Assembly (NCBI GenBank): GCA_910588875.1
Contig: CAJURT010000004.1
Location: 3,995-67,994, forward strand
DNA: 64,000 nt
Direction: 5' to 3'
From: an uncultured Lachnospiraceae bacterium
Lineage (GTDB): Bacteria > Bacillota > Clostridia > Lachnospirales > Lachnospiraceae
The notes under the pieces are model-generated. The model made no database searches and was not told the DNA's origin. It saw nothing but the letters and a program-made list of their open reading frames with translations. Made by a program: the position numbers and the translations under genes. Shown one piece after another: positions 61,901 through 64,000 of this stretch; position 1 is the stretch's first letter, and every line of letters starts with the position of its first letter.

Positions 61901-62674
61901 GCTGCTGCCTATCGGTCCGCTTTCGGAACCGGAAGGCTTATTCTTAATCTTCACCTTGCCGCCTTCGTACACAAACTCCATCACTTTGCCGATCTGGTCC
62001 TTGTCACCGCTTCCAAGCTTCACCGAGGATTTCTCCAGCAGCACATTCAGATCGTCTACCAATTCCTGATATTCCGCTTCGTTTTCCGGATGGTAGTTAA
62101 TCTGTTTGACGGTTCCGTCATCCTTAGTATAACTGGTGGCAAATGTAAAGGTCTGAATATTCTCGCCATTCTGGTCGGCAAACCGAAGCTGCGCATTCAT
62201 CAAATTCGCATAAGTAGCCGCCTTCCCGCCCAGATCCTTCATAGACATGTTCAAGGTGGAATCCTGGCGCTTATCGGACATCTGCACGCTGGAAGAAGCC
62301 AGCTGCCGCACTGACTCAATGGACACGCTGCCTACCAGATCCGAAAGGCCGGACGCGGTGACAAAACGGGTGGACTCCTCCTTGCCCAGCACGCTGATCA
62401 GAGTCTTGGCAAAAGCGGTGGGATCTTTTAAGCTGTTGGTGCCGGTATAGCTGGCAAAGTCATCATAGAGATCCAGGATCTTGTCGCTGATGCTCCTATA
62501 TGCCTCCTGTTTCCACTCCAACTTGGTGATCGCACTCTCCTGATTATTGATCTTTGTGGTAGTGCCCAGGGTCATCTGCTCAATGATGGCGTCACGGTCA
62601 ATGCCGGATGCCATTCCACCGTATCCCCTCAAAGTTGTATTTCCCAGGCTGTTTGCCGATGATATACTCGCCAT
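58949..62674 (-). CDS. fliD: Flagellar cap protein FliD with large helical insertion
   Basis: A 1241-residue filament cap, two to three times the usual length. The ends are standard: 'GYGGMASGIDRDAIIEQMTL' near residue 15 and a C-terminal coiled coil 'LKTEQDRYISQFTTMETMIN' ending 'QASYLSQITG'. The D2/D3 region is interrupted between 'DDKLQDILG' (about 350) and 'VQNRLNKAFGTDN' (about 665) by some 300 charged helical residues, among them two clear 72-residue tandem repeats (399-470, 471-542) and two weaker ones sharing 'L-x-EKSM-x-x-R'. ATG at 62674 follows AAAGGAGAC. A sigma-28 promoter lies upstream; fliS follows. Confidence 0.93.
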   Translation of the reverse strand: MASISSANSLGNTTLRGYGGMASGIDRDAIIEQMTLGTTTKINNQESAITKLEWKQEAYRSISDKILDLYDDFASYTGTNSLKDPTAFAKTLISVLGKEESTRFVTASGLSDLVGSVSIESVRQLASSSVQMSDKRQDSTLNMSMKDLGGKAATYANLMNAQLRFADQNGENIQTFTFATSYTKDDGTVKQINYHPENEAEYQELVDDLNVLLEKSSVKLGSGDKDQIGKVMEFVYEGGKVKIKNKPSGSESGPIGSSGYYIQSNSTALAGLGYTGKTGGTDKIDLTQYNGNLQDFEKSVVTRVNTINFLKNEKLTFKYDGSSKEIMLITNDEANQLLNLSLDDDKLQDILGITETELADLKKKIEDAIRADETAGAEEDAHKKIESDIQKEVIDEVLDELRTELRDKNPELAGLADDDPKMIEAMNEALNEKSPAVRVQEKLIQEAESKGHTSASVEQEVKAELEKEIKDKLRAELREKNPELKDLADDDPKMVDALNQALGEKSMEVRMQEVLAAEAAKNGHTNAKVEKEIEEKLRAEIEDSLAGTTFPSEEDKEAKIEELLKQKLEDKPMSERVAERQAELAMDDRVKAGQVKHALDDRIEAREATDFEKEKAAALEKRVEQRLSEKSMTARITEQATLAQQDEISKELNARRLEMIKENVQNRLNKAFGTDNVQVDIDGEKLTFKTKKPDSSVSVSSRDGSVLYTLGISNGESNKVNTSGTLKQSALGIDINDDKYKDGLVINGVKIGGIDEKTSISTILSKINSSDAGVKATYVAATGQFMLVSEETGSGREINLDSALARDLFGRSDVDADSTVDSMGLWSGGDGAKDFEIGGQKLSITKDTKISDLLDQINGTKNEDGSVKTPGLGLTTADGKAVTASFDEETRSFVLKDSDGKDVTSEFASGMSDSAKTFFSDRNKDYFVGGQDAIIDVSYGNGMSVTMERASNTFDLEGMTVTVSGVFGGEYKKDADGNVITGADGKAEWVKDTSAGVNFSAKADVDKVTEKVKKFFEAFNAIASEINTQVTTRPDSSYGPLTDEQKDEMSETSIENWEKKAKSGLLFNDSTMRDLSMDVQSIYTKLMGQTGLSYEDLKEMGITYSDNEKDGGVLVFDETAFRSAMENKPEKVSALFTGNGGKGKGLIKTVEDTFTPYATRYASRNGNSYGRLIEEAGSEKIPTSIMKNQIYREIKSKQELIEQLRAKLKTEQDRYISQFTTMETMINQMNSQASYLSQITG
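61049..61480 (-). repeat. Two tandem 216-bp (72-residue) repeats within fliD
   Basis: Unit A (61265-61480) and unit B (61049-61264) encode 'LR-ELR-KNPEL--LADDDPKM' and 'EKS--VR-QE---EA---GHT' patterns at the same places. 24 bases at 61194-61217 and 61410-61433 are identical, 216 apart. Protein identity is roughly 60 percent by eye. Confidence 0.85.
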
Positions 62675-62755
62675 TTTTATGTCTCCTTTCTCTTCCAATC
62701 TCTTTCATCTGAAACAGTAAACCTCAGAAAAAAATCATTTTTAATCTATACTTAT

Positions 62756-62783
62756 TTATCGACATGTTATATAATAAAAATAA
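62756..62783 (-). promoter_or_regulatory. Sigma-28 promoter of fliD
   Basis: Minus-strand TTAT (62783-62780), 16-base spacer, GTCGATAA (62763-62756). Confidence 0.55.
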
Positions 62784-62840
62784 TATCTGAACTGAAAAAT
62801 TCGTTTTACCATTTACTATTCTATCATTGGAGGTACCGTT

Positions 62841-63626
62841 TTGTCTATCATAATTACAGTTTCCAATCAGAAAGGCGGAGTCGGCAAAACTACCACGTCC
62901 GCGGCAATTGCCTCGGGGATTTTTCTTGCGGGCAAGAGGGTTCTTGGTATCGACCTGGATCCGCAAGGGAACTTAGGGTTCTGCCTCGGCGCCGGTATGG
63001 ATAACCCCTATACGGTGCTGGATGTCTTAAAAGGCACCGTGCCGGTTCAGGATGCGCTTTTTAAGAGCCAATATGGCGACCTTCTGGTCTCGGACATCAC
63101 CCTAAGCAGCAGCGGCCTGGATTCCGTCAAAGGCCGAAGGGAGTATATCCTCAGGGATGCGATCCGGCCGGTCATCGACCAGTATGATTATATTATTATA
63201 GATACACCGCCGGCACTGAATTTGTTGACGGTCAACGCTTACTCGGTTTCTGATTTTCTGATCATCCCCATGGCTTCCGATATTTTAAGCCTGGTGGGGC
63301 TTGCCCAGCTAAAAGAGACCATCGACACGGTGCGCGACACTTTCAATCCGGGGCTTAATGTCCTGGGTATCCTGCTTACGCGCTTCAATGCCCGCACCCT
63401 GTTGTCCCGGGATGTCCTGGAGATGGCCGAGCACTTAGCAAACCAGATCAATTCCCGGGTATTCGACACTAAGATCCGTTCCGGAGTTGCCGTAGCAGAG
63501 GCTCCGGCTCACGGTGAAAGCATATTTTCATATAATCCCCGCTCATCGGCGGTGAAGGATTATCTGGCATTTCTTGATGAGATTGCACCAGAGATCCATT
63601 TAAAGGAGGTATCAGACAATGGCTAA
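62841..63626 (+). CDS. ParA/MinD-family ATPase
   Basis: A 261-residue deviant Walker ATPase, full length: 'VSNQKGGVGKTTTSAAIAS' (P-loop with signature Lys), 'VLGIDLDPQGNLGFCLGAG' and 'YDYIIIDTPPALNLLTVNAY'. Members place plasmids, chromosomes, chemoreceptor arrays or flagella. Being divergent from fliD in a flagellar block suggests positioning of flagella or arrays rather than plasmid partition (inference). It lacks the amphipathic C-terminal helix of MinD. Start is TTG at 62841 with TTGGAGGTACC upstream. It overlaps the next gene by eight bases. Confidence 0.88.
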   Translation: MSIIITVSNQKGGVGKTTTSAAIASGIFLAGKRVLGIDLDPQGNLGFCLGAGMDNPYTVLDVLKGTVPVQDALFKSQYGDLLVSDITLSSSGLDSVKGRREYILRDAIRPVIDQYDYIIIDTPPALNLLTVNAYSVSDFLIIPMASDILSLVGLAQLKETIDTVRDTFNPGLNVLGILLTRFNARTLLSRDVLEMAEHLANQINSRVFDTKIRSGVAVAEAPAHGESIFSYNPRSSAVKDYLAFLDEIAPEIHLKEVSDNG

Positions 63627-64000
63627 GAAAACGAACAAAACTTCACACGTAATGGATCTTCTGACCAACGGCGCTTCCGGCGATTCCAGTCAGTCCAATG
63701 ATTCCGTTGCACCGGATACAGCTGCTGCCGGGCAGGACAAAAAGAGCGATGTCCAATCCCATTCTGTCACCCCGAAAAAGGTGACCGTAGTAGACGAAGG
63801 CAGCAGAAATGACCGCGTTTCACAGGAAATTTTAAGCAAACTCTCCGAAGAACTGAAAGAAGATGCCGCGCAGGAGCCTTCCGCTGAAGCCGCCCCTGAA
63901 CCGGTTTCCCAGCCTGCACCGGAAGCCGCTACCGAACCGGCTCCCGCCTCTAACCGTACCATGAGCGCGGATGAGATCGCCGCTGCATTCGCTGCCGCAC
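63619..64000 (+). CDS. Partner gene of the ParA-like ATPase (cut by window edge)
   Basis: The first 127 residues are visible. After a basic start ('MAKKTNKTSHVMDLLTNGA') there is a low-complexity stretch, then 'KKVTVVDEGSRNDRVSQEIL' and 'SKLSEELKED', then an Ala/Pro/Glu-rich linker. The overlap with the ATPase gene makes co-translation and joint function likely. It is not recognisably ParB: no ParB motif is in the visible part, but the C-terminus is missing. Ribosome site AAAGGAGGT. Confidence 0.7.
   Translation, partial: MAKKTNKTSHVMDLLTNGASGDSSQSNDSVAPDTAAAGQDKKSDVQSHSVTPKKVTVVDEGSRNDRVSQEILSKLSEELKEDAAQEPSAEAAPEPVSQPAPEAATEPAPASNRTMSADEIAAAFAAA

Noticed and set aside
62841..63626. Plasmid-type ParA, as a sign of an integrated plasmid
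   Set aside because: No replication gene, ParB or composition shift nearby, and the gene is embedded in a flagellar block.

Overview
The window looks like a chromosomal segment of a motile, Gram-positive, anaerobic gut-type Firmicute, most likely a Lachnospiraceae (Clostridium cluster XIVa). This rests on moderately high GC, strong AGGAGG ribosome sites, a FlgM-FlgN-FlgK-FlgL-DUF6470-FliW-CsrA block in the Bacillus/Clostridium order, DUF3656-type U32 peptidase, ZapA and a Csp-like subtilase. The species cannot be named from the sequence alone. No rRNA, tRNA, CRISPR array, insertion sequence or prophage was seen.

Layout. 0-6.8 kb: the 5' part of an EamA-type permease, then a leftward DeoR-phosphodiesterase-AGCS symporter-dsdA operon and a divergent MFS gene. 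These look like a D-serine/phosphodiester utilisation locus. Both the AGCS and the MFS transporter carry internal deletions. 6.9-12.7 kb: a beta-galactoside locus (GPH symporter, LacZ, divergent AraC activator). 12.7-18.1 kb: Csp-like S8 protease, M32 carboxypeptidase, degenerate GGDEF-EAL protein and NUDIX hydrolase. 18.1-25.3 kb: a leftward housekeeping operon ruvA-ruvB-zapA-U32-ftsW/rodA-pbp, with a candidate LexA box at its head. 25.5-26.6 kb: a YprB-like exonuclease.

26.6 kb to the end is a flagellar and chemotaxis region. It holds two chemoreceptors, one with an extracytoplasmic CZB-like zinc-binding domain, and cheA-cheW-cheR-cheB followed by a membrane-anchored C39 peptidase. Next come two TPR glycosyltransferases, flagellin 1, a decayed PD-(D/E)XK/Rpn-type nuclease gene and flagellin 2. 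A seven-gene leftward operon (42.6-49.8 kb) encodes a FliK-like protein, a FlhB C-domain-like protein, two secreted cell-wall-repeat proteins, a lytic transglycosylase, a PilZ protein and a third glycosyltransferase. After it come flgM-flgN-flgK-flgL-DUF6470-fliW-csrA, then a leftward group of fliD (with an unusual helical insertion of about 300 residues), fliS, a FliT-like gene, a second FliD-like gene and a nucleotidyltransferase. A divergent ParA-like ATPase and its cut-off partner gene end the window.

How it fits together. Seven sites with the pattern TT(A/T)(T/A)-N15/16-G(C/T/A)CGA(T/A)A(T/A) lie upstream of MCP, cheA, both flagellins, the FliK-like operon, flgM and fliD. They define a local sigma-28 (SigD/FliA) regulon, with its anti-sigma FlgM encoded inside it. 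CsrA and FliW are encoded here, and both flagellin leaders have GGA-bearing hairpins that look like CsrA targets. The glycosyltransferases next to the flagellins are likely flagellin-modifying enzymes. The most promising unusual items are the FliK-like/FlhB-C/cell-wall operon, the enlarged FliD, and three independent deletions, two of them with clear microhomology.
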